Source: Conservatibacter flavescens (lineage in GTDB: Bacteria; Pseudomonadota; Gammaproteobacteria; Enterobacterales; Pasteurellaceae). From it: DNA of 64,000 bases. Under the pieces are notes generated by a model. It saw only the letters and a list, made by a program, of their open reading frames with translations. It did not search any database and was not told the DNA's origin. The DNA is taken from assembly GCF_002795425.1 (NCBI RefSeq), contig NZ_PHHA01000005.1, positions 1-64,000 on the forward strand, written 5' to 3'. Position 1 is the stretch's first letter; each line of letters opens with the position of its first letter. This document shows positions 27,503 to 37,686 of the stretch, in pieces. A program made the translations under genes and the position numbers.

Positions 27503-30109
27503 TTATTTCTTTCTTTCAATCCAATGTCCATCAACAAAATCCACCACCCATTTTGTAGCTTTGCCATTTTTTTCTGATGTGACATATTGGCGTTTCTCTT
27601 TGCGACTAAAACGAATAATCGCTTCATTCCCCTCAGGATCTTGCTGAGGCGCATCGGCTAAATATTGTAGTTTTTCCGGTAAACGCTCACGATATGTTGC
27701 CAATTCAGCCACTTTAGGCGCTCTTGTTTCCCGTGATTTCGGGAAGTTATGAGCAGACATAAACACACCACTTGCACCATCTCTTAAAACAAAATAAGCA
27801 TCAGACTTCTCACATTTTAATTCAGGGAAATGAACTGGATCTTCTTTTGGCGGTGCAACCTCACCATTTTTTAAAATCTTACGTGTGTTATCACAATGTG
27901 TACATCCCATGTATTTACCAAAGCGACCCAGTTTTAAGTGCATATCTGCGCCACACTTATCACATTCCACCACCGGTCCATCATAGCCTTTGATTTTAAA
28001 TGTGCCTTGTTCTACCACATAACCATCACAGTTTGGATTATTCCCACAAACATGTAATTTGCGATGAGCATCAATCAAATAGCTATCCATAGCCGATCCG
28101 CATTTAGGACAACGCTTACGCGCCATCAATGCTTTCGTTTCTGAAGCTTCATCTAACACATTTAATAACTCCGCTTCCGGAATCAAATTTATTGTCGTTT
28201 TGCACCGCTCTTTTGGTGGTAAAGCATAACCGGTACAACCTAAAAACACCCCTGTACTCGCAGTTCGAATCGCCATTTTTCGCCCACAAGTCGGACAGTC
28301 TATATCCGTTGGCACTAAGCTATTTGGCTTCATCCCCCCTTCAAGTTCATCCAGTTCCGCTTGCGTTAATTGAGTCGAGAAATCCTTAAAAAATTGATTA
28401 AGTTCTTCTTTCCAATTTTTCTGCCCATTTGCAATCTTATCCAAATCAGCTTCCATATTGGCCGTAAAATCATAACTCATCAATTCACTAAAAGATTGAT
28501 TTAACCTATCCGTCACGATCTCACCCATTTTCTCCGCATAAAAACGACGGTTTTCAGTGCGCACATAACCACGCTCCTGAATCGTTGAAATAATCGTTGC
28601 ATAGGTAGACGGACGGCCGATTCCCCGTTTTTCTAATTCTTTGACTAACGCGGCTTCTGTAAAACGTGCGGGCGGCTTAGTGAATAATTGTTTTGGCTCC
28701 ACCGACTTTAATTGCAATACATCGTTGATCGACACAGCAGGCAAAACTTGATCTTCTGCAGACTTACCTAGCGGAGGCAGCACTTTTGTCCACCCATCAA
28801 AGCGTAAAATACGTCCTTTTGTTTTAAGTTCATAATCACCCGCTTTTACCGTTAATGTCGAGCTATCATATTGAGCAGCAGGCATTTGACAAGCAACAAA
28901 CTGGCGCCAAATTAAATCATATAAACGTACCGCATCTTTATCCATTCCTGATAAATTATCTGCCAACACATTCACATCCGACGGTCGAATTGCCTCATGT
29001 GCCTCTTGAGCATTATCTTTACTCGAATAAAAATTCGGTTTCTCGGGCAAATACGCGCCCCCAAAGTGTTTATCAATATATCCACGCGCCATAACTAATG
29101 CATCTTGGCTTAAATTGGTGGAATCCGTACGCATATAAGTGATATAGCCAGCTTCATACAAACGCTGTGCTAACATCATGGTTTTTTTCACACCAAACCC
29201 CAAACGAGTGCTTGCTGTTTGTTGCAAAGTAGAGGTAATAAAAGGCGCTCTCGGGCGTGAACTTGTGGGTTTCGTTTCTAAATCGGTCACAATATAATCA
29301 GAAACTTGTAGAAAATCGACCGCACTTTGAGCTTGTTCCGCATTTTTAGGATCAAATTTTTTCCCTTTATACTCCACAACATCTAACGCCAATGGCTGTT
29401 TAGTCGCGGTATTTGTCAGAACAGAAACTTCCCAATACTCTTCGGGATTAAAGGCTTTTATTTCACGCTCACGCTCTACCAATAATTTTACCGCAACAGA
29501 CTGTACTCGCCCGGCGGATAAACCTCTCGCAACTTTTTTCCATAATAACGGAGACACCATAAAACCCACTACACGATCAAGAAAGCGGCGGGTCTGTTGT
29601 GCATTCACACGATCTAAATTAAGCTGCTCTGGTTTTTCAAATGCTTGTTTAATCGCATTCTTCGTAATTTCATTAAATACCACACGACTAAAACGGCTGT
29701 CATCTCCTCCTATGACTTCACGTAAATGCCATGCGATTGCTTCCCCTTCTCTATCCAAATCGGTAGCAAGATAAATATGATCCGCCTTTTTCGCTAAGGA
29801 TTTCAGTTCAGCAACGACCTTTTCTTTACCAGGCAAAATCTGATAGTTCGCCTGCCAGTCATGATAAGGATCAATCCCCATGCGTTTAACAAGTGCATTT
29901 CGATCTTTTTCTTCTTTAATTTGCTTTTTCTCTTCTGCACTCAATCCTTTAGTCGAAATCGGCTTCGCTTTCTCCCCCATTGAACTCCCTGCTGTAGGTA
30001 AGTCACGGATATGCCCCACACTAGATTTGACCGTATAATTACTGCCTAAATATTTGTTAATTGTCTTCGCCTTAGCCGGCGACTCAACAATCACCAAGGA
30101 TTTGCTCAT
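27503..30109 (-). CDS. topA: DNA topoisomerase I
   Basis: 868 residues, full length. Type IA topoisomerase that relaxes negative supercoils. TOPRIM motifs are [18 protein letters not shown] at the N-terminus and [14 protein letters not shown] (about residue 114). The catalytic tyrosine is in [14 protein letters not shown] near residue 320. Three four-cysteine zinc segments follow (starting [16 protein letters not shown] and CDKCGADM), then a basic tail. It balances gyrA nearby. Confidence 0.98.
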   Translation of the reverse strand: MSKSLVIVESPAKAKTINKYLGSNYTVKSSVGHIRDLPTAGSSMGEKAKPISTKGLSAEEKKQIKEEKDRNALVKRMGIDPYHDWQANYQILPGKEKVVAELKSLAKKADHIYLATDLDREGEAIAWHLREVIGGDDSRFSRVVFNEITKNAIKQAFEKPEQLNLDRVNAQQTRRFLDRVVGFMVSPLLWKKVARGLSAGRVQSVAVKLLVEREREIKAFNPEEYWEVSVLTNTATKQPLALDVVEYKGKKFDPKNAEQAQSAVDFLQVSDYIVTDLETKPTSSRPRAPFITSTLQQTASTRLGFGVKKTMMLAQRLYEAGYITYMRTDSTNLSQDALVMARGYIDKHFGGAYLPEKPNFYSSKDNAQEAHEAIRPSDVNVLADNLSGMDKDAVRLYDLIWRQFVACQMPAAQYDSSTLTVKAGDYELKTKGRILRFDGWTKVLPPLGKSAEDQVLPAVSINDVLQLKSVEPKQLFTKPPARFTEAALVKELEKRGIGRPSTYATIISTIQERGYVRTENRRFYAEKMGEIVTDRLNQSFSELMSYDFTANMEADLDKIANGQKNWKEELNQFFKDFSTQLTQAELDELEGGMKPNSLVPTDIDCPTCGRKMAIRTASTGVFLGCTGYALPPKERCKTTINLIPEAELLNVLDEASETKALMARKRCPKCGSAMDSYLIDAHRKLHVCGNNPNCDGYVVEQGTFKIKGYDGPVVECDKCGADMHLKLGRFGKYMGCTHCDNTRKILKNGEVAPPKEDPVHFPELKCEKSDAYFVLRDGASGVFMSAHNFPKSRETRAPKVAELATYRERLPEKLQYLADAPQQDPEGNEAIIRFSRKEKRQYVTSEKNGKATKWVVDFVDGHWIERKK

Positions 30110-30262
30110 TTCTTATCTCAACTTTTTTTAATCGGTTAAACATTTAATTAATACTATAATTGGGCTGAACAATAGCAAGCTTTGTTATGAATTACAATAC
30201 TCTATAACGATAATTACAAAAAACCCTTGATAAATACTACAGATTTTTACTCACAAATTTAG

Positions 30263-30268
30263 TATAAT
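30263..30268 (+). promoter_or_regulatory. Candidate -10 (TATAAT) of the composite glycosyltransferase gene
   Basis: A perfect TATAAT hexamer predicts a start of transcription near 30275. That coincides with the GTG where the open frame begins and argues that translation starts later, at ATG 30302. No good -35 at 16-18 bp is seen; TTGATA at 30227 is too far away. Confidence 0.4.
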
Positions 30269-30301
30269 AACGCGGTGAATTATCTAACCCATACTCAAAC
30301 T

Positions 30302-33300
30302 ATGACAACATTGCACGAACTACTGACCGAACACCTCCCCCAAATCCAAGCCCAATACAAACAGCAGCACAGCAGCCAAGCGCTAAAAGACATTTTGCTC
30401 ATCAGCCTTGGCAGCGGCGAGAAGCGCGCCAAATCTGCCAGCTTGTTCTTTGACGATGGCGAGCTGCTTGCGGACGATTGGCAAGCGGTGGGCGAAAAAA
30501 TTTTGGCAAAACTGACCGCGCTTTCTCGGCATTTTGAGGCGCCTGTGCGCTGGTTGAAGGTAGAATGGGTTATCAGCGAACAAGCGACCACTTGGGGCGC
30601 GCTGCCTGCCGAGCTTGCCAAGTATAAGCGCAATTATTATCGCTCAGGGCTTGCATTCGGTGGCGTTACTTCGCCGTATTTGATGGCGACCGAGATGGAG
30701 CTCAACAGCCACGCCGCCTTATATCAAGGCGCGGACAAGCCTGTGGCTGGCATTAACCAAGCCAATTTAGAAAAATACATCAAATCGCGCTTTTCGTCCA
30801 AGCAAATGCCAAGCTTTAGCGCGGATATGCCCGTCATCGGCTTTATCACCGCTGGCGTGTTTTTAAACACCGACACCGCGTCTTGTGTGTCGCTGTCCAC
30901 CTTGCAGCGTCAGCACGCGCGCCGCCAGCTGCCTGATTTGACCGCGCCTCAAACCGCAGAATTTGTCGCGCTGGGCACGCAGTATTTGAGCCGCCAAATC
31001 AAAGACGATGGCTTGTTTGACTATGGGCATTTTCCTTGTTTTGGCAGAGCCATTCCCACTTATAACACGCTGCGCCACGCCAGCAGCTTGTACGCGCTGC
31101 TTGAGGGCTTGGAGCTGTGCCAAGCGCTACAAGACACGCCTGACGCCACCCTACACACCATCAGCAATACGCGCTTGCAGGCGGCGGATTTGGCGCACAT
31201 TCGCCAAAAAATTGACAAATCGCTGGATTATTTCATTGCCAACTTCACCAAAGATTATGACGGCGGCAAGTCTTATGTGATTGAAATCAATAACGAAATT
31301 AAGCTTGGCGCCAATGCAGTGGCGATTTTGGCGATGGTAAAATACGTCCAAATCTTTGGCAAATCTGACCGCGCTTCTCGCCTGCTTGCGTTGTGTGAGC
31401 GCTTGGCGTGCGGCATTGTAGCAATGCAAGAAGCGGACGGCAGTTTTGTGCATATTTTGGACGCCGATACCCTTGCGGTTACTGCCAAAACACGCACGAT
31501 TTATTATGACGGCGAAGCGGCGTTTGGACTGATGCGCCTGTATGGTGAGACCCAAGATCCGCGCTGGCTTGCGTGCGTGGAGCGTGCCTTTGACTTTTTT
31601 ATCGCCAATCATCACGAAAAAGCCCACGACCACTGGCTATCTTATTGCTCAAACGAGCTGATTCGCTACAAGCCAGAGCGCCGCTATTTTCAGTTCGCGG
31701 TAGATAATGTCAAGGGCTATTTAAACTTTATCCAAAACCGCCTGACCACATTCCCAACGCTGCTTGAGCTGTGCATGGCGTTTCATAAAATGCTGCTTGC
31801 GCTTGATAAGCACCCCGAATACCAAGACGTGCTGCGCGATTTTGATGTGGCGGCGTTTTATCGCGCCTTGCACGCACGCGCCAACTATCTGGTGAACGGC
31901 TTTTTCTTCCCAGAAATGGCAATGCACTTTGCCAAGCCAAACGAGATTTTGCACGGATTTTTTATCCGCCATCATGCGTTCCGCGTGCGTATTGACGATG
32001 TGGAGCATTATTTGTCAGGCTTTGTGCATTATCACGAATTGCTCAAATCAGGCAAATATCCAAAAAGCCTGACGGCGAAGGCTTATGAGGCTGACAGTTT
32101 GACGGTTGATACTCATAAAGCAAGTCGCAAAGTCTCAGGCAAACAGCACTATTTTTTCTTAAATGAAGACATCGGACAAAAATTAACTGGCATTGAGAGC
32201 TCGGCATTTTTACGTGCAAAAGTATTTTTGGAACAACTGGGTATCACGCCAACATTTGTAACTCAGCGATTTAATAGCTCAATACAAGAAAATCGCGACA
32301 AATACATTAACAGTGGCGCATTGCCTGCTGATATGCAATTATTAACCATGATTGACTTTTTCCGTGAAGCGCGTGCGGATGCCCCTGCCAATCCTTATTC
32401 TGACACTCACCAAGACACGCTACAATACACAATTTCCCAAGATAAGCGCACCGTCAGAGTTCATCAAGGCAATAAACGCATCATGGTAAAATACTACCGT
32501 GCCGATTGTCAAACAGTGCACTTTGTGCGCTATCATGATGACGATGGCGTTTATCGCTTTGACTATTACGATTATCAGGGCTATTTGTCATCTGTCAGAA
32601 TCAAGAACCCTAAAACCCAACAAATTATCAGCGAAGCATTTTATCGCCAAGATGGTAGTTTATGCTTAAGTTTTCACTATCGTGGCGACGACAAAAATAC
32701 ATTGCGCAGCATTCTTGTAAGCGACCAACATGGCATGACCACTCATCATTTTAACAACCTGGATGATTTGATTGCTTTATTTTTAAATAGATTGGCTGCC
32801 CAATACCCATCGGAAGACACGTTATATTTTATCGTAGACCGCAATTTACGATACTACAAAGCAACTCAGCAAGTAAACCGCCTAAACGTGAAAGTTATCC
32901 CAGTTGTGCACAGCACTCATACTATTGGTGCGCCAGATTTGCCAGACTCTCCCTTAAAACGCCATTATCGCGAAATACTCAAGGATTTAACCAAGCCTAA
33001 CGCAGTTGTTATCCTGACAGAACGACAAAAACATGACATCACTGCACGTTTCGGCTCATACGATAACTTACACGTGATTCCGCACGCTATTGAGCAACTC
33101 CCTACGCCTCGTGCTTTTAGTCAGCGCATCCCTCAAAAAGTTGTTACAATCGCGCGCTACGCCCCTGAAAAACGACTTGATCTCATGATTGAAATCTTTG
33201 CTGATGTAGTTAAAGCCTTGCCAAATGCCACCTTAGACATCTATGGTTATGGCAGCGAACAAGCTAAAATGCAAGCACAGATTGAGCGTTTCGGCTTGCA

Positions 33301-33661
33301 CAACAATGTTTTTTTAAAGGGTTTTACTACCGATCCACATGCCGCCTTTAGCACCGCTTGTTTATCGTTATCTACCAGTGCAATGGAGGGATTTTCCCTA
33401 ACCATACTGGAAAGCTTGTCTTGTGGCTGCCCTGTTATTTCCTTTGATATTGCGTACGGCCCATCAGCCATGATTGAATCAGACAAAAACGGCTACCTCA
33501 TTTCTTTTGATGATCGCCAAGCTTATGCTCAGCATATTATTCACTTGCTTCAAGACCCTGTTATTAACGCACTGTTCTGCCAAAATGCCTATCAAAGCGC
33601 AGCGTCATTCACCGCTCAAGCTGTTGCCGAAAAATGGACAGAGTTATTTAAAAAAGTTTGA
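30302..33661 (+). CDS. Composite protein: alpha-helical N-terminal domain fused to a TarM/GtfA-like glycosyltransferase
   Basis: 1119 residues from ATG 30302; the frame also opens nine codons earlier at a GTG that is too close to the -10. Residues about 1-600 are unrecognised. They contain repeated helix pairs with motifs such as LRHASSLYALLEGLEL, YYDGEAAFGLMRLYGETQDPRWL and DHWLSYCSNEL, suggestive of an (alpha/alpha) barrel. Residues about 630-1119 look like the GtfA/TarM branch of GT4: a beta-rich insert (SEAFYRQDGSLCLSFHY), VVHSTH, VVILTERQKHDI, ARYAPEKRLD and the E-x7-E motif EGFSLTILE with GCPVISFDIAYGPSAMI. That family adds GlcNAc or glucose to proteins or polyol-phosphate polymers. The target is unknown. 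The first 1.8 kb is markedly GC-rich against its neighbours. There is no signal peptide and no partner gene. Confidence 0.75.
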   Translation: MTTLHELLTEHLPQIQAQYKQQHSSQALKDILLISLGSGEKRAKSASLFFDDGELLADDWQAVGEKILAKLTALSRHFEAPVRWLKVEWVISEQATTWGALPAELAKYKRNYYRSGLAFGGVTSPYLMATEMELNSHAALYQGADKPVAGINQANLEKYIKSRFSSKQMPSFSADMPVIGFITAGVFLNTDTASCVSLSTLQRQHARRQLPDLTAPQTAEFVALGTQYLSRQIKDDGLFDYGHFPCFGRAIPTYNTLRHASSLYALLEGLELCQALQDTPDATLHTISNTRLQAADLAHIRQKIDKSLDYFIANFTKDYDGGKSYVIEINNEIKLGANAVAILAMVKYVQIFGKSDRASRLLALCERLACGIVAMQEADGSFVHILDADTLAVTAKTRTIYYDGEAAFGLMRLYGETQDPRWLACVERAFDFFIANHHEKAHDHWLSYCSNELIRYKPERRYFQFAVDNVKGYLNFIQNRLTTFPTLLELCMAFHKMLLALDKHPEYQDVLRDFDVAAFYRALHARANYLVNGFFFPEMAMHFAKPNEILHGFFIRHHAFRVRIDDVEHYLSGFVHYHELLKSGKYPKSLTAKAYEADSLTVDTHKASRKVSGKQHYFFLNEDIGQKLTGIESSAFLRAKVFLEQLGITPTFVTQRFNSSIQENRDKYINSGALPADMQLLTMIDFFREARADAPANPYSDTHQDTLQYTISQDKRTVRVHQGNKRIMVKYYRADCQTVHFVRYHDDDGVYRFDYYDYQGYLSSVRIKNPKTQQIISEAFYRQDGSLCLSFHYRGDDKNTLRSILVSDQHGMTTHHFNNLDDLIALFLNRLAAQYPSEDTLYFIVDRNLRYYKATQQVNRLNVKVIPVVHSTHTIGAPDLPDSPLKRHYREILKDLTKPNAVVILTERQKHDITARFGSYDNLHVIPHAIEQLPTPRAFSQRIPQKVVTIARYAPEKRLDLMIEIFADVVKALPNATLDIYGYGSEQAKMQAQIERFGLHNNVFLKGFTTDPHAAFSTACLSLSTSAMEGFSLTILESLSCGCPVISFDIAYGPSAMIESDKNGYLISFDDRQAYAQHIIHLLQDPVINALFCQNAYQSAASFTAQAVAEKWTELFKKV

Positions 33662-33687
33662 TAAAACACCAACATACACCGATTGTT

Positions 33688-33756
33688 AAATTCATTTTGA
33701 GATATGTCGGGCAGCCTGTTAGCTGCCACGTCTATGCATAAGCTCAAAATGAATTT
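33688..33756. repeat. Inverted repeat with inner hairpin at the end of the glycosyltransferase gene
   Basis: AAATTCATTTTGAG (33688-33701) is an exact reverse complement of 33743-33756. Between them lies a second hairpin, GGCAGC / GCTGCC (33710-33715 and 33722-33727). It sits between the end of the foreign-looking gene and the convergent uup stop. It could act as a bidirectional terminator or be the scar of the insertion. No copy is seen on the other side of the gene. Confidence 0.7.
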
Positions 33757-33773
33757 ATTTGGTTATAAACTAT

Positions 33774-35717
33774 TTAAGACACTATAAGCTGTTTTTTCTC
33801 CTCTAACTCTTCCCAGCGTAAGAAAGCGGATTCTAACTCTGCTTCTGTGTCAGCAAGTGCTTGTAATTTAGCGGAAGTATACTCATGAGGCTGTTGAAAA
33901 AACGCGGATTCACCCACTTCAGCCTGAAGAGCGGTCAGTTTTTGCTCTAATTCTTCTAATAATTGTGGAAGCTGTTCTAGTTCTCGCTGTTCTTTATAAG
34001 ACAACTTCGCCGGTTTTTGGTTTTCTACAAAAACTTTTTCCGTTTTAACCGCACTTTCTTGTGAAGATTGCGGGGCTTTTTTTATGTTGGCGGCCTGCTG
34101 CTCCGCGCGTTGTGCAAACACATTTGCCTGTTGTTGTTTTGCATCATAAAATCCGCCTACATATTTATTTAAAACACCCTTGCCTTCAAAGAAATAACAT
34201 TCCGTCGCCGTGTTATCAATAAATTGACGATCATGGCTAACAATGAGCAACGTTCCTTGATAATCCATTAAAATTTCTTCTAACAGTTCCAAAGTTTCTA
34301 CATCCAGGTCGTTAGTAGGTTCGTCCAAAATTAATAAATTGTTCGGTTTTAATAACAACTTTGCTAATAGAAGCCGATTTCGCTCACCGCCTGATAACGC
34401 TTTTACCGGTGTCATCGCGCGTTTTGGCGGAAATAAAAAATCTTGTAAATAGCCCAAAACATGTCGTTTTACCCCGTTGACTTCAATATCTTGTTTGCCG
34501 TCTGCGACATTATCCATTACTGTTTTTTCTGGATCTAATTCGCTACGATATTGATCAAAATAAGCGATATCTAACTTTGTACCACAGCGTACTGTCCCTG
34601 TGGTTGGCTGAATTTCTCCAAGTAATAATTTGATAAAGGTTGTTTTACCGCAGCCATTTGGCCCGACTAATGCGATTTTATCGCCACGCAAAATTGTGGT
34701 ACTGAAATCACGTAATAATGTTTTGCCTGCAACTTCATAGCTCACATTTTCCATTTCAAATACGATCTTACCTGAGCGGCTCGACTGGTCGATCTGAATT
34801 TTGGCACTTCCCATTAATTCTCGACGTTGACGACGTTCTTCTCTCATTGCTTTTAACGCTCGAACACGCCCTTCATTGCGGGTGCGGCGTGCCTTGATGC
34901 CTTGACGGATCCAGACTTCTTCTTGCGCGAGTTTTTTATCAAACAATTCATTCTGCAACGCTTCTACACGCAGATTTTCTTCTTTGGTACTCAAATAGAG
35001 ATCATAATTTCCCGGATAAGACACTAACTTGCCTCTATCTAAATCCACAATACGCGTGGCCATCTTTCGGATAAAAGAGCGGTCGTGAGAAATGAAAATA
35101 ATGGAGCCTTCAAAGTCAAGTAAAAACGTTTCTAGCCACTCAATTGCTTCCACATCTAGATGGTTAGTCGGTTCGTCTAATAATAATACGTTAGGGCTAC
35201 ATACCAATGCGCGTGCTAAAGCCGCTTTACGCAACCAACCACCTGACAAGTCCGATAATAAGGTATCTGCTGATAACTCTAATGTTGCTAATACTTCGTT
35301 GATCTTATTCTCAAACTGCCAACCATTCATATGCTCTAATTTGGCTTGAACTTCTGATAATTGATTTAAAATCTGTTCACTATAATCGGTTTCTAATTGA
35401 CGGGAAATTTGATGATATTCTTTTAATAAATCAGCAAGATGAACAATGCCTTCGGCGACATAATCAAATACATTACCTTCGGCATAACGTGGCGGATCTT
35501 GTTCCAAACGAGCAATCACAATTTCTTTTTCATATTGAATTCGACCATCATCTAACGCAACGTCACCGGATAAAATTTTCATCAACGTAGATTTACCCGC
35601 GCCATTACGCCCAACTAAACATACTCGTTCTCCTGCTTCAATATGCATTTCTGCATGATCAAGTAAAGGGTGGTCTCCAAAAGAAAGATAGCCATTGGTT
35701 AAACTGATTAATGCCAT
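33774..35717 (-). CDS. uup: ABC-F ATPase Uup
   Basis: 647 residues from ATG 35717 (MALISLTNGYLSF), which matches the E. coli start; the frame stays open to a TTG at 35726. Two ABC cassettes without membrane spans carry GRNGAGKST, LSGGWLRKAALARAL, GPNGCGKTT and LSGGERNRLLLAKLL. A C-terminal coiled coil (EQRELEQLPQLLEELEQKLTA) is present. Uup affects transposon excision and ribosome or replication intermediates in E. coli; its exact role remains debated. An uptake signal occurs in the linker and the near-variant AAGAGCGGT occurs twice. Confidence 0.95.
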   Translation of the reverse strand: MALISLTNGYLSFGDHPLLDHAEMHIEAGERVCLVGRNGAGKSTLMKILSGDVALDDGRIQYEKEIVIARLEQDPPRYAEGNVFDYVAEGIVHLADLLKEYHQISRQLETDYSEQILNQLSEVQAKLEHMNGWQFENKINEVLATLELSADTLLSDLSGGWLRKAALARALVCSPNVLLLDEPTNHLDVEAIEWLETFLLDFEGSIIFISHDRSFIRKMATRIVDLDRGKLVSYPGNYDLYLSTKEENLRVEALQNELFDKKLAQEEVWIRQGIKARRTRNEGRVRALKAMREERRQRRELMGSAKIQIDQSSRSGKIVFEMENVSYEVAGKTLLRDFSTTILRGDKIALVGPNGCGKTTFIKLLLGEIQPTTGTVRCGTKLDIAYFDQYRSELDPEKTVMDNVADGKQDIEVNGVKRHVLGYLQDFLFPPKRAMTPVKALSGGERNRLLLAKLLLKPNNLLILDEPTNDLDVETLELLEEILMDYQGTLLIVSHDRQFIDNTATECYFFEGKGVLNKYVGGFYDAKQQQANVFAQRAEQQAANIKKAPQSSQESAVKTEKVFVENQKPAKLSYKEQRELEQLPQLLEELEQKLTALQAEVGESAFFQQPHEYTSAKLQALADTEAELESAFLRWEELEEKKQLIVS

Positions 35718-35848
35718 GAAAATCAACTGCCTTATAAATTTATAAAAATTGGGGGAATTTTAGCAGTTTTGTGGGTAAGAGCAAATGAGAAATGCGCCTC
35801 CTAAACAATGGTGACGGATTTCATTTTATTCATTAAGACATTTATCCT

Positions 35849-36907
35849 TTACGACAACACAGACACCGCTTTAATCTGTACATATACCGGCTGCCCTTCA
35901 ATCAGTTGCAAATCCTGCAAGGACCATTTACTAATCGTCGCCCACAAACGATAATTGGCGACTTCGACTTGTACATCAACTCGATTATCTTGTATTTCAA
36001 TCGCCGTTACAATGCCGTTAAGAATATTGCGGATACTACTTTTTTCGGGGTAACTTAGCGCTAAAGAAACATCTGTGCTACGAATACACAAGCGCACAAG
36101 CGAACCAATGTCCGCAGGTATGGCGTTAACCCACAACTTTTGTTCATTGCTGAGTTGCAGCGCGGTCATATTATAAACGGGATGGTGATAAAAAATTGGT
36201 AAAGAAATGACCGCACTTTGTTCGTTTTCTTGTTGTTTCCACGTCGCAAATAGCGGGCTATTCCACATGTTTTCTAGTGTGTCATAAGCTTTGACTTTCC
36301 CATTCTCCATCAATACGACATTCTCAGCTAAACGTAAGAGTTCATCAATACTGTGAGTCACGTATAAAATAGGAATATCAATTTCTTTTGTGAGTTTTTC
36401 TAAGTAATTTAATAACTCGCGTTTGCGTGGTAAATCCAGTGCTGACAACGGTTCGTCCATTAATAAGATTTCAGGCTCACTTAATAAAGCCCGCCCAATG
36501 GCAACCCGTTGTTTTTCTCCGCCAGATAAGGTTAAAGGATAACGATGTAATAAATCTTTAATCCCTAATAATTCAACGACATGATCAAATTTTGTTTGGC
36601 TGCTATTTTTCATGCCATAACGCAAATTTCCCTTAACAGAGTAATGGGGAAACAGGCGCGCATCTTGAAACACATACCCTATATTACGCCGATTCGATGG
36701 CACAAAGCTTTGTTCATCTACAAGTACGCGATTATTCAAATAAATTACGCCTGAATCGGGTTTTGTTAAGCCGCTGACTAAATTAATTAGTGATGATTTT
36801 CCAGAACCTGATAAGCCAAAAATTGCGGTAATTCCGCGCGAAGGCAAAGTTAAATCAGCCTCTAATAACAAATTTCCTAAGCGTTGTTTTACATTAATTC
36901 GCAACAT
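35849..36907 (-). CDS. modC: Molybdate ABC transporter, ATP-binding protein
   Basis: 352 residues. The N-terminal ABC ATPase has Walker [10 protein letters not shown], signature [15 protein letters not shown] and Walker [16 protein letters not shown]-terminal TOBE/Mop-like domain (residues about 285-352) binds oxyanion. It overlaps modB by 14 bases and is the last gene of modABC. An uptake signal lies inside near 36210. Confidence 0.96.
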   Translation of the reverse strand: MLRINVKQRLGNLLLEADLTLPSRGITAIFGLSGSGKSSLINLVSGLTKPDSGVIYLNNRVLVDEQSFVPSNRRNIGYVFQDARLFPHYSVKGNLRYGMKNSSQTKFDHVVELLGIKDLLHRYPLTLSGGEKQRVAIGRALLSEPEILLMDEPLSALDLPRKRELLNYLEKLTKEIDIPILYVTHSIDELLRLAENVVLMENGKVKAYDTLENMWNSPLFATWKQQENEQSAVISLPIFYHHPVYNMTALQLSNEQKLWVNAIPADIGSLVRLCIRSTDVSLALSYPEKSSIRNILNGIVTAIEIQDNRVDVQVEVANYRLWATISKWSLQDLQLIEGQPVYVQIKAVSVLS

Positions 36908-37640
36908 GCTGTTGTCCCAGTCGTTTCTGCATACGTCTTGCTAGCCATTCGGATAGTAATAAAGAAATTAAAGAAAGTATAATCGCTAAGATACACAAGC
37001 GTGCAGCCTGAGATTCAGCACCTGGCGTTTGAATAAAAGAATACATCGCAAGGGGAATAGTTTGCGTTTCTCCCGCAATATTTGAGACAAAGGCGATCGT
37101 CGCCCCAAACTCTCCCAACGAGCGCGCAAAACCTAATACGACTCCGGCTAATACTCCGGGTAGCGCAAGGGGTAAAGTTATGGTAAAAAATACTCGCCAA
37201 GCTGAAGCGCCTAAAGTGCGAGCTGCCTGCTCTAATTTTATATCAATACTTTCAAGAGAAAGCCGAATAGCCCGAACAACCAAAGGAAATGCAACGACTG
37301 CCGCCGCTAGTACAGCGCCTTTCCAGCTAAAAGCAAAACTTATCCCAAACCACTCAAACAAATATTTCCCAATGAATCCGTTCCGCCCCATTGCAACGAG
37401 CAATAAATACCCGATGACCACGGGTGGCAATACCAATGGCAAATGAATTATGCCACTCACTAATGCTTTGCCGTAAAAATTTTTACGGGCTAAAATCCAC
37501 GCCATTAAAATGGCCAAAGGTAAGCTCCAAAGCATCGCATTGAGTGAAACGGATAAACTGAGTTTTACCGCACTCATTTCGAGCGGACTAAGATTAAAAA
37601 AAGAGAGAAATTGAGTTAACAAACACGCCCCGATAATCAA
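36894..37640 (-). CDS. modB: Molybdate ABC transporter, permease
   Basis: 248 residues, with about five to six membrane segments. The EAA loop reads [26 protein letters not shown] and contacts ModC. It lies between modA (46-base gap) and modC (14-base overlap) and belongs to the ModE-controlled operon. Confidence 0.96.
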   Translation of the reverse strand: MIIGACLLTQFLSFFNLSPLEMSAVKLSLSVSLNAMLWSLPLAILMAWILARKNFYGKALVSGIIHLPLVLPPVVIGYLLLVAMGRNGFIGKYLFEWFGISFAFSWKGAVLAAAVVAFPLVVRAIRLSLESIDIKLEQAARTLGASAWRVFFTITLPLALPGVLAGVVLGFARSLGEFGATIAFVSNIAGETQTIPLAMYSFIQTPGAESQAARLCILAIILSLISLLLSEWLARRMQKRLGQQHVAN

Positions 37641-37686
37641 TATAAAATGGGCGAATCTTGTCCGCCCGTTGAAGATGATATAAACA

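Noticed and set aside
30275-30301. GTG at 30275 as start of the composite glycosyltransferase
   Set aside because: It coincides with the predicted transcription start only seven bases after TATAAT; ATG 30302 in the same frame is preferred.
30505-31380. Repeated TGACCGCGCTT in the GC-rich gene as a donor-specific uptake signal
   Set aside because: Only a few copies, in different codon contexts, one base from the resident signal; a similar variant also occurs near 63263 outside the gene.
33709-33718. GGCAGCCTG resembling a Neisseriaceae (Kingella-type) uptake dialect, hinting at the donor
   Set aside because: A single incomplete match within a hairpin; I found no other copies in the gene, so it cannot identify a donor.
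30110-33773. The foreign-looking gene as part of a prophage, insertion sequence or genomic island
   Set aside because: No transposase, integrase, tRNA or direct repeats flank it; the neighbours topA and uup are ordinary core genes.
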